Shown piece by piece: positions 32,690 to 43,278 of a stretch of 64,000 nt of DNA. A program made the translations under genes and the position numbers. Origin of the DNA: Kappaphycus alvarezii (Eukaryota; Rhodophyta; Florideophyceae; Gigartinales; Solieriaceae); the NCBI GenBank assembly GCA_002205965.3, contig NADL03000079.1, positions 186,001 through 250,000 on the forward strand, given 5' to 3'. The notes beneath the pieces are model-generated. The model worked only from the letters and a program-made list of their open reading frames with translations, was not told the DNA's origin and searched no databases. Each line of letters begins with the position of its first letter. Within the stretch, counting starts at the first letter, position 1.

Positions 32690-35315
32690 TGGTCTTCTAC
32701 CCCTTTACTTGTTCCTAAAACCCACTCCGCAGAATAGTTTCGGATTATCATGGATCTGGGAGTCATTAACTCCCTAACTGAGAAGATTGCATGGCCGATG
32801 CCGCATTTGGATGCAATATTTTCTAAACTTCAGGAGTCTCAGTTCTTCTTCCTTATCGACCTTGGCCACGGATACCAGCAAGTACCCCTTCACCGAGACT
32901 CCCAAGAGTTGCAAAGTATTCAGATGGGAGAGGAAGTCATTTTATCAAATTACGTATTGCATGCCCACACGAACGCTGTTTTTAATTTCCGTATCACTGC
33001 CCGAAGCCTCATCCGGGATCATCGCTAAAGCATTCTGCAATGGATTGACGATATGTGAGGCAACTCAGACAAAATTCCAGGCCTTACTAGTTTTCTTTAC
33101 AATTTCTTTGAGATATGTCGTAAGGCTGGTCTCAAGGTTCACTCTAATAAGTGTGAGTTTTTTAAGACGAAAAAAGTTTGATTTGGCAGGCTCAACTCCA
33201 AGGAAGGAGTTCAGTTTGATCCTTAAACTGTTATTAGACTTATAACGATGCCTGAGCCTAGAACCGGAGCCCAGTTACAGCAATTTGTTTTTGCTCTGGG
33301 TTGGATGCGCTCGATGATCCCACAGTTCTCTACAGTCACTTGTCCAGTGGGGAACGTTTGGGTGTTTTACTCTTGGAAGATATATCCGATCTATCCCATG
33401 GTTTTCCAGACAACCACAATCGACTCAAAAAGGGTATACAGACACAGTAATGGGGAAGGAACCACGCTCCCTAAAATGCTACCTTCAGGCCAACCATCAA
33501 GCAGGCCGCATTGGACATGACGGCTGCTGCAGCGTGCCTTTGCATCAAAACATCCCGAACCTTTCCGTACGTCTCCAGTGCCCTCACAGCCACGTTCCTT
33601 GCCACTTCATTTAGCACTGCATGAACTTGTGGAGTCTGTCCACACATTGGCTCAAGTCAGGACCAAGTTTAAGGTCGCTTAAGTACTTTAATCTGAATTA
33701 GTATGGACTGATGTCCATTGAGAGTGTTTTAAGATGACGAAAGGATCTCTTTCTTACGCATGCTCTCATGTTTTCAAGTCCAGATAAATTACTATATTTA
33801 TTTACCGACTCCGCGGAGTTTCACTGGTCCGCTATGCTCACCCAGATATCGTCTACGAAAAGGATCTCAAGAATGCTGAGCAGCATCACGAGCCAATATC
33901 ATTGCTTTCTAGTTCTTTAAACGGCTCCTCATGTAAGTGATCTATGCCAGAAAAGGAAGCTTACGGCCATAGTTACTTCCTGCATTCGTCTAGAACATCT
34001 GCCTCTACAACCTTCAGGATTCTTTCTCTTCACGGACCACAAAAACTTGACTTTAATTTTCAATCCCACCATCGTTGATGTCTGTATTCAGCGGCACGTT
34101 CTTTCCAAAATACAGAGGTAGGCAATAACTTTGTCATCACTCATCTATGAAATTGTCCATACCCCTGGAGGAAAAAAATCTGGGCTGGTATGCTTTCTCG
34201 AGCGGTAGACCCGGAGAAGAAGACCGTTCCTCTGCGCTTTTCTGCACTTTTCAGTGCTACAGTAGCACCCAATCTCGAGCAGAGTTTTGCGTGGTCATCC
34301 ACCCAAGACATATACAGTTCACAAGAGAAGTACAGCGACGAACATGGTGATGATTGAATGTAGAGAAGCTTGGTAAAGCTACTTCTCAAGGCAGACGGCG
34401 CTGTTTGGATACCTCCTTCAGATACAGACCTTCAATACATAATATGTATCATTGTCCATTGCGTACTTGTAGGCCATCGTGAATACGAAGCAATGCTGAG
34501 CGTTATTTGGGAACATTTCTATTGGCCGTGTGTGAAGCAGTATTTCTATGTCTTTTGCAACTCCTTGCATTGCACACTTTAAACAGGTGGAACTCGAATC
34601 CCTCGCCCAATAGGGCATGCTCTCCACGCCTCTAAGCCTAATGAGCTGCTGAATTTCAAATCTTTTTACATGTCTGTAGCCAATAAAGGCATTTCCGACT
34701 GCCCTATATTGAAGGATGACTTATGTGTGCTCATTTGGGTACTATACCCTTGTGAGTTTGTTACAGCAGAATACGCTGCGGAATGTCTCATAAACTGGTT
34801 TTGTTTGCTCGGTGTATCTTTGCAACGGAACTACGGCCAGGGATCACATTTCAGAATGAGCTCATGCGTTTATTGAGATGCAAGCTGCATGGTCATCATA
34901 ATTTTACCACTGCCAAATGGCCACAAGCAAATTGTGCCGTGAAGCATTTTTGCGAAGAAGCGTGACCTACAACCAAGGCGTTAATTTCTGAGTTTTTTCT
35001 TCCAGAAGACTAGTGCACGGCTATCCTTGGTGTCATTCAGAGCGTCCCGAACCATACCAAGCGAGCTTCAATAAACAATATTGACCATTTCACAGCTTTT
35101 CATATTCTTTGCACCACCGTGTTGATGAAGCTAGAAGCATAGATGCAACAAGAGGAAGTCTTCAATTGATTCCTGCTGACAACGCAAAAACTAGTGTCCT
35201 AGCTGTGAACTTTGAGATAGGAGAGTACGTATTAGTAGCAAAAATTTAGTCCAGTTCAGGTCAAAAACTCAAGATTCAATGCAGGGTCCTTATCAAGTCA
35301 TTGAATGCCTTCAGG
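32690..35315 (+). mobile_element. Gypsy (Ty3) element, degraded pol
   Basis: RT starts with RIIMDLGVINSLTEKIAWPM and LIDLGHGYQQVPLHRDS, then WIDDM and FEICRKAGLKVHSNKCEFF. The connection is MPEPRTGAQLQQFVFALGWM (33248). RNase H-like LYLFTDSAEFHWSA (about 33800) and LFTDHKNLT (about 34035) follow. An integrase-like segment runs 34430-35000, including HREYEAML and IWEHFYWPCV. A chromo/SH3-like end, EIGEYVLVA (about 35215), comes last. Stops and frameshifts interrupt every domain. An RLE-B fragment is inserted at 33345-33630. No LTRs were found. Confidence 0.75.
33345..33630 (-). mobile_element. RLE-B 3' fragment inserted in the Gypsy element
   Basis: The minus strand holds the end of the RLE-B polyprotein and its 3'UTR. 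On plus it begins GGGGAACGTTTGGGTG and continues past GGCCGCATTGGACATGACGG to about 33630. Flanks acttgtccagt and acttgtggagt suggest an 11 bp target duplication with two mismatches. The Gypsy frame resumes after it (ESVHTLAQVRTKF). Confidence 0.8.
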
Positions 35316-35368
35316 ACAGGTCGGATACATATTCCTAGAATAAAACACCCAAATCTCTCCCCTTTGTG
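35310..35368 (+). mobile_element. RLE-B 3' terminus, short copy
   Basis: GGTCGGATACATATTCC, then AATAAAACACCCAAATC and TCTCCCC. It is a diverged tail at the 3' end of the Gypsy remnant. I could not identify a target duplication. Confidence 0.65.
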
Positions 35369-35424
35369 AAACAGATTGAGACCCAGGGCAGGAGCTTTGG
35401 AAGAAGTGAAGGAAAGTGTGGGGG

Positions 35425-35550
35425 AAGATTTTGGTATCTTGACTGTTGGAAGATATATTCGATCTAAGCTAGAGCTTTCCAGACAACCACAATCGACTTG
35501 AAGAGGTGTGCAGACACAGTAATGAGGAAGGAACTACGTGCGCTAAAAGA
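35425..35550 (-). mobile_element. RLE-B 3' terminus, diverged copy
   Basis: On plus it reads GGGGGAAGATTTTGGTATC, GGAAGATATATTCGATC, TCCAGACAACCACAATCGAC and CAGTAATGAGGAAGGAACTA, the RLE-B 3'UTR order in reverse orientation. More mutations than in other copies suggest an older insertion. Confidence 0.7.
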
Positions 35551-35559
35551 CTACCGCAG

Positions 35560-35672
35560 GTCCTGCCTCAAAACTCAGAGAGGGCGAGAAAAATCGTCAT
35601 TACGGCACCTTTCGCGATCAAAACGATATCCTGCTCTGCTGAGTCGGGATTGATATATTGTATATGGGGGCC
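35560..35672 (+). mobile_element. RLE-A coding fragment
   Basis: GAGCGCGAGAAACATCGTCA at 2928 corresponds to a close match here, followed by TACGGCACCTTTCGCGATC and the CGGGATTGATAT block. About 110 bp of the C-terminal coding region is cut on the right by the LTR at 35676. Confidence 0.7.
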
Positions 35673-35675
35673 TTG

Positions 35676-36156
35676 TGTGAAAATTGAAAAAATAGTTTTT
35701 CAGGTATTGGAAAACTATTTAATTGGTTTTTCGTATCGATACATTGATAAAAAATTGTAGAACATACTGTGTTACACGTGAAACAATTCTTATGTTTTTC
35801 AGTTTGTTTTTATATTATGCAGTTATAATTACTACAATTATATTACCAGCAAATTGTTATGTGGATTAATTCTCACCTGAATAATTATTCTACAGTCATT
35901 ACTGAGCATTACTTTGGTCTGCAATAATTATTATTCTGCTGGGATCATCTTTGTAGCGTTCTACTTTGATCTGAGGTATAAACATTCTTAGGCATTTAGA
36001 TATTTTTAGAAAGCCTCGGGCCATCGAACTATCCCGTCGATCAATAAATGTTGGTTTCCTTTTTATTATTATTCTTTATCCCATTCGGGTAATTTTATTA
36101 TTCATTTATTGCAAATTATCTATTTTGGAATACACGCATATCATTTAATTTTTACA
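35676..36156 (+). repeat. LTR of second Copia copy (subfamily 2)
   Basis: The LTR begins TGTGAAAATTG and ends TTTTTACA. It is followed directly by the same PBS, GTTATGGGCCCAG (36157-36169). Its internal block CCATCGAACTATCCCGTCG is shared with the solo LTR at 52951 and differs from the 28/32/45 kb LTRs. Confidence 0.85.
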
Positions 36157-37614
36157 GTTATGGGCCCAGATAAGTTTTCTTTCCAGTAATGTTTTCATAT
36201 CATCATAATTTGAGTGACCAGAAGGGATTTTCATTGATTTATTCCGGAAGATCATCTAGTTTTCCATTCCATTCAGGTAAAAGTTATTTTGAAATTGCTC
36301 GTAATTCAACAATTTCCATTCCACTATATAGTGCTCCATCATCAAGTAACGGTTCAGGATAAAATTAGTTTGATGGAGAATCAATCACAGTTTTAGCCAT
36401 ATGGAATATTACAGAACCAGTCATATTTTTGGTTTTTTCGGGGTTTTCCATTTCTAAAAACTTTACTGCCCTTGCATTCTTCTTTTTCATAGGCCCAATG
36501 TCCAATTTCACCACATCGGTAACAATTTGATTTTTCTTTTAGTGGTGCAAATTCTTCAAGGATTAGTGTATGCTTGGGGGTTTTTTGGAAGTTTTATTTG
36601 TCTCCATACGAAATATTTAATTTATTTTTGCGAATTCCCATTATCTTTCCTTACGTTTTTCGGTTTACCGCATGCACGAGTAATAGATGATATTTCGGAA
36701 TATTTAATTAATTCTAAAGTTTTTACTTCTTCCGTATCGGCTTCTTTATTGTGCTTCGGAGATGCAGCAGCCAAAATGGATACTCGCTGGTTTGAATCAA
36801 TTTTCGATGTAGCCCGGATTAGAAACGAAACCAGTGCTTCTAGTAATTTCGGAGGGGCAGTATATGAATGAAATCGGGCAATTTGAGCATCAAACAGCGA
36901 TTCAAAATTTTTGAAAGACTCATTATCCCCACAAATAATAGTGTGCAAAAGATTCAGAAATTTTTGAATTGTATAAGATATTGATGGTAGAGGATCCACC
37001 TTATGAATAGCGTTGGCAATCGCCATTTTTATATTGCATTTCTGTATCTGGAATTTTCTTACAGATATCAAGAGCTCTTCTATATGATTTCGATTGTAAA
37101 ACAAGAGCTTGTACTATTTTTGGAACCTTATTAGAAGCAGATGCTGGTAATAAATCATGGATACATTTCTATTTGTGTACAACATCAAAATATTTTTCTT
37201 GAGGTTGTGTACCATCCCTCTAAGGGGTCGTTCTGAGATCCCATGAAAATTTCGGCCTTGAAGGAAGTTCGGGGCGATCTCGGCCCATAACTGTAAAAAT
37301 GCTGAGTTGACGTCCACCTTTGATAAATTCGATGTCAAAATTTTGGCAATGGATAAAGCATTGCAATGGATAAAGCATTCTAATTGCCAATAGGGAACCA
37401 TATTTTGAATCTGTCTTTCGATTGTTTTTGTCCTTGTCCTTACTTCTATGCGGAGCAATCCGTGCCCTGCAATAATATTTTCCATCATCCAAAAAAAAAA
37501 TTTATCAAACATAGTTGACACCTGCAAAATTTGGGATGTAACCAAAAAAAACATCTCATCCTCTTGCAGTATCTATAAGTTCCCTATCTCACGAATTTAG
37601 TGAATTGGTAAGCG

Positions 37615-38390
37615 TGGATCACTTTTTTTGTGGAAATTTTGGATATTTCTCACATCATGGACTCAGTTGCATGATATTCTATTGGTGCTGTTGCGTCCTC
37701 CTTGAAAATGGAGAATTACGTTAATTGTTTTCAAAATCTCTGGTTAACACCATTTTGGGACCCTCATGGCATAACGGGAGATCAGGCGTTTGACAATGAT
37801 ATTTTAAAAAGCTATCTAGAAGAAAAAGGGATTTTATTTTGTCCTATTGGTTCTCGCCGCCACAGCTAAAAATTTTATTGAATCGAAAGAAAAACATTAA
37901 GAGATCTGTACCTTCGTTAAAAATTATCCAACCCACATGGAAACGATACTGTTTGCGTTTTCGAATGTTTCAAATATCGAATGATTTATATGGATACGAT
38001 GTTGTCTCCTCATACGAACTCTCTACTGGTTACAATAGACCCATCGATAATAACGATCCTCAAAATATACCCAATGATATAAAAAGGGATCATGATGAGG
38101 TAATTGCCAAGACTAAAGTGAATGTTATCCTGAAATAGAAGTATGTGACCTACATTCCAATTAATGTTGGCGATATTTTGGAAATTTTTATTCATCCGCT
38201 TAACCAAAGAAGGGAATCGTGGTCATCTCCAAAACCTGTCTTAAATTTTGACAGAAAATATCTTATTGTTTCAGTTCCTGAATCTATTGAAAGATTTATT
38301 AGCGCAGCAATTGAAGACATTCGTCACTCAGTCTCTTCCAATGAACTTACGTATCAAATTCAAAAAGCGAATGGTTCACTGGACTAGTCA
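37615..38390 (+). pseudogene. Copia integrase core and C-terminal domain
   Basis: Read with frame corrections: VDHFFVEILDISHIMDS (first catalytic Asp), SIGAVASSLKMEN, PFWDPHGITGDQAFDNDILK (second Asp), then FCPIGSRRHS and NFIESKEKTLRDLYLR (catalytic Glu). The C-terminal domain follows: YIPINVGDILEIFIHPLNQR, RESWSSPKPVLNFD, with a conserved DIRHSVSSNELTYQ tail. All three DDE positions are recognisable, but stops interrupt the frame. This is the part missing from the 28-32 kb copy. Confidence 0.75.
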
Positions 38391-38887
38391 ATTAGTAATA
38401 CTGCTGATGAAATTTTAGAAAATCTTGAACAATTAAGCACTCATCAAATCAGGAATTTTTGTGAAAATAATATTGAAGAACATTTTGATGACTGTGGTTG
38501 TAATCAAACTGAGGCAGAAAGTGATGAAAATATTTCAGAATCTAAAAATGTATTATCTATTCCACATGCATCGATTGAAACCGAAAAAAACTTTCTTAAG
38601 CCTTAAAATTTAATTGGCATTCCATTGAATGAAAATGTTGCAGTTGATTCTCATGAAATTGAATTACTACCTGTAATAGAATTGGAATCTTCGGGAAAAA
38701 AGATCTAGACTTTTACTATAAGAAGTTTTCAGCTAAAGAGTTTTATCCTCTCAAGCATCGGGACTTCCATCTCACATTATTTTAAATTCTTAGAGCACAG
38801 AAGAAAACAATATTTAAGAAATTGTTCGAAATTCATATTTCAAAAACTCCTCCGGTCTCAAATGTAATGTCCAGTCAATTTTAATAA

Positions 38888-38979
38888 TAATGACGACTTA
38901 TCCCGCATAAAGTATTAGCCGCGTAGATATAACCGACTTCATCTTCCATACATTAAATTGGCCCAAAAATGTCTCCCTC
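38888..38979 (+). mobile_element. 92 bp micro-insertion of tail type 2 inside Copia RT region
   Basis: The insert separates Copia sequence that is continuous at 30675-30690. It ends ATTAAATTGGCCCAAAAATG and CTCCCTC. Perfect 9 bp flanks ttttaataa lie at 38879-38887 and 38980-38988. It contains AGTATTAGCCGCGTAGATAT and AACCGACTTCATCTTCC, the same as the insert at 20327-20394. Confidence 0.85.
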
Positions 38980-39949
38980 TTTTAATAAAAGATTAAAATT
39001 ATGGATGATGGAAAATATTATTGCAATGCACGGATTGCTCCGTATGGAAATGAGGAGTAGGAGAAAATAATATAAAGAAATATTTAGAATCTTGTTTCCC
39101 AACGGCAATTAGAATGATTTTATCTATTACTACTATTTTGAAATGGAATGTATGAAGGGTCGACGCAAATAAGCATTTTTAGAATCTGGATCAGCACTTC
39201 GCGATGATTACGTGAGGCCCCCTTGCGAATGCACAGAAAACTCTTTTTATTGCTCATTATTGTCTGTATCGTATGGCTTAGTCAACGCGAATGAAAAATG
39301 GCAAATACATTCGGATAATTCATTTCTTTATCTTGGCTTGCCATCAGTGGTTAATGTTCCTCACTTATTTTTTATGTGTTACTTATTGCTGGACCGGATC
39401 AATTTAAGAAAACCTTTACTCAAAACATTGGAACAATATAAAAACTTGGAACAATAGTGCACATGCCTGGGTCTTTCAATTTTAATGATGTTAAAATTAC
39501 GCAGCTCGATGATTACAAAATTAATGTATCAGCTGATGAAAAATTATGTGGACTCGAATCTCACATTATATCCAGACATATCCGAAAACAACCAGATGAC
39601 GAAATGAATTCTTTTGAAAAATTCTCCTTTAATTCTCTGAATGGTTTGATTGTCTATTTGGGCATGGTTGCTTCTCCTTTATCTGCGTTTACAGCTAGTT
39701 ATTTGCCTGAGATGAGAACTATGGCACGAAGCATTTGTGGGCGCCTGCTCGCTGGACGGACTGCTCTGATCTCAACTCTTCAGAAGGCGACGACGTCGGC
39801 GATGTGGTTGCCGATCTGGAGGGGTTAAAAGTTTGGGCAGAAGGATTAGTTACGGGCGGGCATATCCCGTGGTATGCTCAACGCACTTTGCTTCATACAA
39901 GATATCAGGTTATTTTGCTCGCGAATAGGACTTTTAATTACCAGTAACC

Positions 39950-40420
39950 CTCTAAGATATTCCGGGCCCCAACCGACTACATCTTTCAAATATTAAAGCA
40001 CCGAAGAATTCCTTCCATTGGAGGATAGGTTAACCTATTTTCAACCATTGAAACACCCCAATTGTCCCCCCAGAAGCCTGGCTGGCGATTGAAGTAACAT
40101 TTTAGTTATGGATATTATCCCGCAGCAGATGGGGAATTTCTGGGTAGAAGTAAGATCATAGGATAGGAGATGTAATTGATCTTTAAGTAGAACTAGGATC
40201 CACATTCCAACATGTAATCCTGAAGATCGGACTCGAAGATTGTATCTGCAGAAGATAAATCCTCTCTCTCCTGACTATTCTAGACGTGCGATAAGAATGA
40301 AAATTTGGTAGCCTTTCATTACTTAGGAGCAGTGTAAGTAGTGTCTGAAAAACTTTAGGAAATATCGAATGTATCTTCCAACGGTAATAACGACCAAAAC
40401 TTCCCATCACTTTAAGTAAG
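39950..40420. other. Cluster of diverged 3' tail sequences; no gene
   Basis: Tail-like blocks occur at 39965-40005 (CAACCGACTACATCTTTC), 40030-40075 (ACCATTGAAACACCCC, then TGTCCCCCC) and 40370-40410 (GTATCTTCCAACGGTAATA, CCAAAACTTCCC). They are in the same orientation but poorly conserved. I cannot define their ends. 40420-41195 shows no gene apart from the micro-insertion at 40833. Confidence 0.45.
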
Positions 40421-40832
40421 ACTTAAGCGCCCTATAGGAAAAGACGCGTGTATCATGAAGATTTGATTTGCAAGATCCCTCTGTAGACGTATCTTGGATA
40501 TCCAAAATAAGCTACACAAGCACAGGCACTTAAGCGGGTTCAGTTAATCACTACGCATGGTTTATCTGTAGCCGGGTCTTTTTTCTTGCAAGTGTATCTC
40601 GGGGTGACTAAAATATTCAACCCAGCATTCTTTCCTGCTCAAACAAGCTCCTTTTGTAGGTATTCGACGTCATAACGGAGGAAGCACGTTTAGATACCGT
40701 CCTTGCGCTATATAAGCACTTTAATATGAACGCTATCTTTATTGAATGCTCTATCCCCCCGTTGGACAAGCTCCGGTGCTGTCAGTGATGATTCCCCTTG
40801 CTTCCTGACTGCAATGGAGGTGACTTTCATAG

Positions 40833-40879
40833 AACCAAGAGTTTAATCTTCCAAGAGTAAACCACCCAAACCTTTTCCC
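40833..40879 (+). mobile_element. 47 bp micro-insertion of the RLE-B 3' terminus with perfect 9 bp TSD
   Basis: The insert AACCAAGAGTTTAATC, TTCCAAGAGTAAACCACCC, AAACCTTTTCCC is bracketed by ctttcatag at 40824-40832 and 40880-40888. There is no terminal inverted repeat. It contains only the last block of the tail. Confidence 0.85.
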
Positions 40880-41199
40880 CTTTCATAGGACTGCCAAACT
40901 TCAAGCAACACTAGAAACAAACACCACTTGCTCCCGTGCTATGCAATAAAAAAATTCTTAGATGCTAAGAGTATCGATGCTGTATCAACTTCAGGTTTCA
41001 TGCTCGTAGGAGTCGAACATTTACTCAGCTCGGAGTACAAGACCTAAAATGTTCTCTAAGGTATGTAACTGTTAGGGCATAATTGTTACTCTTCGTAGGA
41101 ATCAATATTATATTTCAAGGCCCAACAGCGCGATACTACTTTAATTTGGAATTCTGCTAGCCGTGTGACTTTACTATTGAACTCATGGAAATCTTTCAC

Positions 41200-42542
41200 T
41201 CATTGCGGAGTTCCAGGCTTGAAGAAAGATCGGATATCCGAATCTTTCAACAATCGCTTCTTCTTAGACAAATTAGGTCCAATTCTTCTGCGGGAAACTT
41301 GATTAACTTTTCGTGCCCCATTCAAAAACGGTCGGTCATCGGAATCTATTTCCGCCGCTTCTTTACCATCGACCACATTCCAAAGTTTAACTGTCATATC
41401 GTCACTGCATGTTGCCACCTTGAACTTCTCAGACTCACACCAAGCTACACAGGACGCTTCTCCTTCGCGGTGTCCCTCCAAACGCAAAATCGGATCTAGT
41501 ATACCATTCGCAGTTTTGTCTGATAGATCCCATATATAAGAGTAGGAGTCCGAACTTCCAGACATCAAGAAGTCGCCACAGGGCGAAAGTCGCGACTGGA
41601 TATAGAAGGATGTCTGTGTATGGCCTTGAAGTATATGGGTGTTTCCAAATCCCAATGCATTGGCATCATATAAATATACCGTGGAATTTGTGCAGCTCAC
41701 AGCCAACCTTCGATCCACCGCATGTAAGCTTGCAATTCCATAAGCTCGGCGGCACCCGCTCTCAATTCCTGGCACTGCCAGTTCTAAGCAACTCCTTTGG
41801 TTCATATTTCGTACATCCCACACCTTCACAGTTCCGTCTGCAGCACCGCCAGAAAACATCTCTGTCTGTTTCACCCAGGCAAGACTGGTCACGCTTTCCC
41901 AGCTATTCGCCTGAATTCTCTTACGCTTTCTTGAAGGATCTTCCAGTGATCCTTTTTGAACGGTATGTGCATTTCAATTGCCAGAACAGGCTTTTGGAAC
42001 GGCTGGGTCCTACTACTACCACCGGTATATGCCACCGGTAATCTTAAGTCAAAAAAACGAATGGACCCATCTCTTGATGCAGTCGCCAAAATGAAATCAT
42101 TTCCTGGTTGAGAGCGAATAGATTTGATGCTTCCCTTAGCTACTTTGACACGCGAGATGCGGTACATGGAGGCAATGTCAAAAATCCCCACTGTCCCGTC
42201 ACCCGATGCTGTGGCGACCCGAGTATCATTCCTTAGGAAAATTCCATCGAAAATGGCGTTGCTGTGAGCCCGGAACCTTGCAATTGGGAGGCAGCTAGGA
42301 AATCCTCTATTCATTTGGTCCCGAAGACTGCGTGTCGTGTCTAGCACAGTAACCACACCGTCTTCATCAGTGACGAGGAGGGCTTGACCGGACTTGAGGT
42401 AACTGGAAAAAGCTAGAGAGAAAGGTGGAGAGAAGAATTGGGCGCCCGTAGGGCTTACATTCCATATGAAGTATTCATCTTCGTAGGTTGTGCTTAAACC
42501 TGCAAGAAGAAAAGAAAGGCTTGGAACTGTAACAGAGGCCAT
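41200..42542 (-). CDS. CDT2 (DTL): CDT2/DTL homologue, WD40 substrate receptor of CRL4 ubiquitin ligase (one apparent frameshift)
   Basis: The CDT2 family recruits CDT1 and other PCNA-bound substrates to CUL4-DDB1 for ubiquitylation during S phase and after DNA damage. Here about 448 residues form a WD40 propeller. Hallmarks: an N-terminal PPFSLAFSSYLKSGQALLVT segment, FRAHSNAIFDGIFLRND, VATASGDGTVGIFD and ATASRDGSIRFFDLR. A basic insertion (DPSRKRKRIQ) precedes SVTSLAWV, then GGAADGTVKVWDVRN, SSLSP-like SRLSPCGDFLMSGSSDSYSY and KVATCSDDMTVKLWNV. FFDLR and VWDVR are the two DDB1-binding WDxR sites expected in CDT2. The C-terminus DSDIRSFFKPGTPQ resembles a PCNA-interacting box, also C-terminal in human CDT2. 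The start at 42542 is the first ATG. The frame changes at about 41970-41975 (IE to AHTVQKG), consistent with one missing base. It is intronless and much shorter than the 730-residue human protein because the long disordered tail is absent. Confidence 0.88.
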
Positions 42543-43275
42543 AGAATCAGAGGAATGTTTAAAAGAGGATAAAAGTCAGTTGAGCCAATATGAAATATGT
42601 GGCTGATGCGTTAGCTAAGCATCATCCACGTCAAGCATACAAGATATGGACTGGGAAAAGTGTTCGCGGTGAGGAACACTTAGCTGGAAGCGATAACTTA
42701 CATTGGTAGGGTCGACCAAGCTCGCGTGCTTGGGACGCCTTGAAGAAGCTGCGGGGGCCTAGTGAACCATGGTTGATGGGTGGGGAAGTAGCGTACCGAA
42801 TACCAATAAGAGCACAGAGACTTATGGATAAGATTACAAATTGAGTGCGAATTCTCGGGAGAGAAATTGAAGGTTCTGATGTTGTACGCTTAGACAGCGA
42901 AAGGAGAAGAAAGTGAGGGATGAAAAAACGCAGTTGTTGCAGATGTGAACAGAGTTGAAGTTACGGGCTTTCGTTTCTTATATCAGTTGCTACGGCAGTG
43001 GCATATGTGAGTTCAATCGTTGGACGAAATGAAAATAAGCTGCATTCCGTCGGAAGTGTTTGGACGGCAAGAAAACTTCAGATCTCGTAGTACTGAAAAA
43101 GCTGTACCTCAGAGGGTTTCATACTGTCGGAAAAGATGTACTTTTGCAAATGGCGGGAAATTTACAAAAAAGTGCAGTATACAGCTTCAAGCAGCGATGC
43201 AAGACAGAAAAATTTAAGTGCGTAATGCAAATACTTAGTAAATATCAATATCAGTAAATTTCCCACCAATCTTCG
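42543..43275. other. Upstream region of CDT2; no other gene
   Basis: This is the 5' flank of the minus-strand CDT2 gene, up to the start of the RLE-A' fragment. I see no clear TATA box or other gene. Two short overlapping frames at 43020-43257 look random. Confidence 0.4.
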
Positions 43276-43278
43276 GCG

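Larger units (their letters stand above)
36157..39720 (+). mobile_element. Copia element, second copy, internally inverted and chimeric
   Basis: After the LTR and PBS, the sequence from about 36170 to 37495 runs in the minus direction. It encodes a short RT segment (DGKYYCRARIAPH to KVDVNSAFLQ), joined at 37297 to the PBS and gag start (MGRDRPELPSRPKFSWDLRT). Gag, the zinc knuckle, the protease region and the integrase N-terminus follow. From 37496 the plus orientation resumes: integrase core (37615-37940), integrase C-terminal VGDILEIFIHP (about 38160), linker, RT (39000-39420) and thumb region to about 39710. The RT catalytic VDD block is deleted. There is no 3' LTR; the similarity ends near 39710. 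It is dead. Confidence 0.8.
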
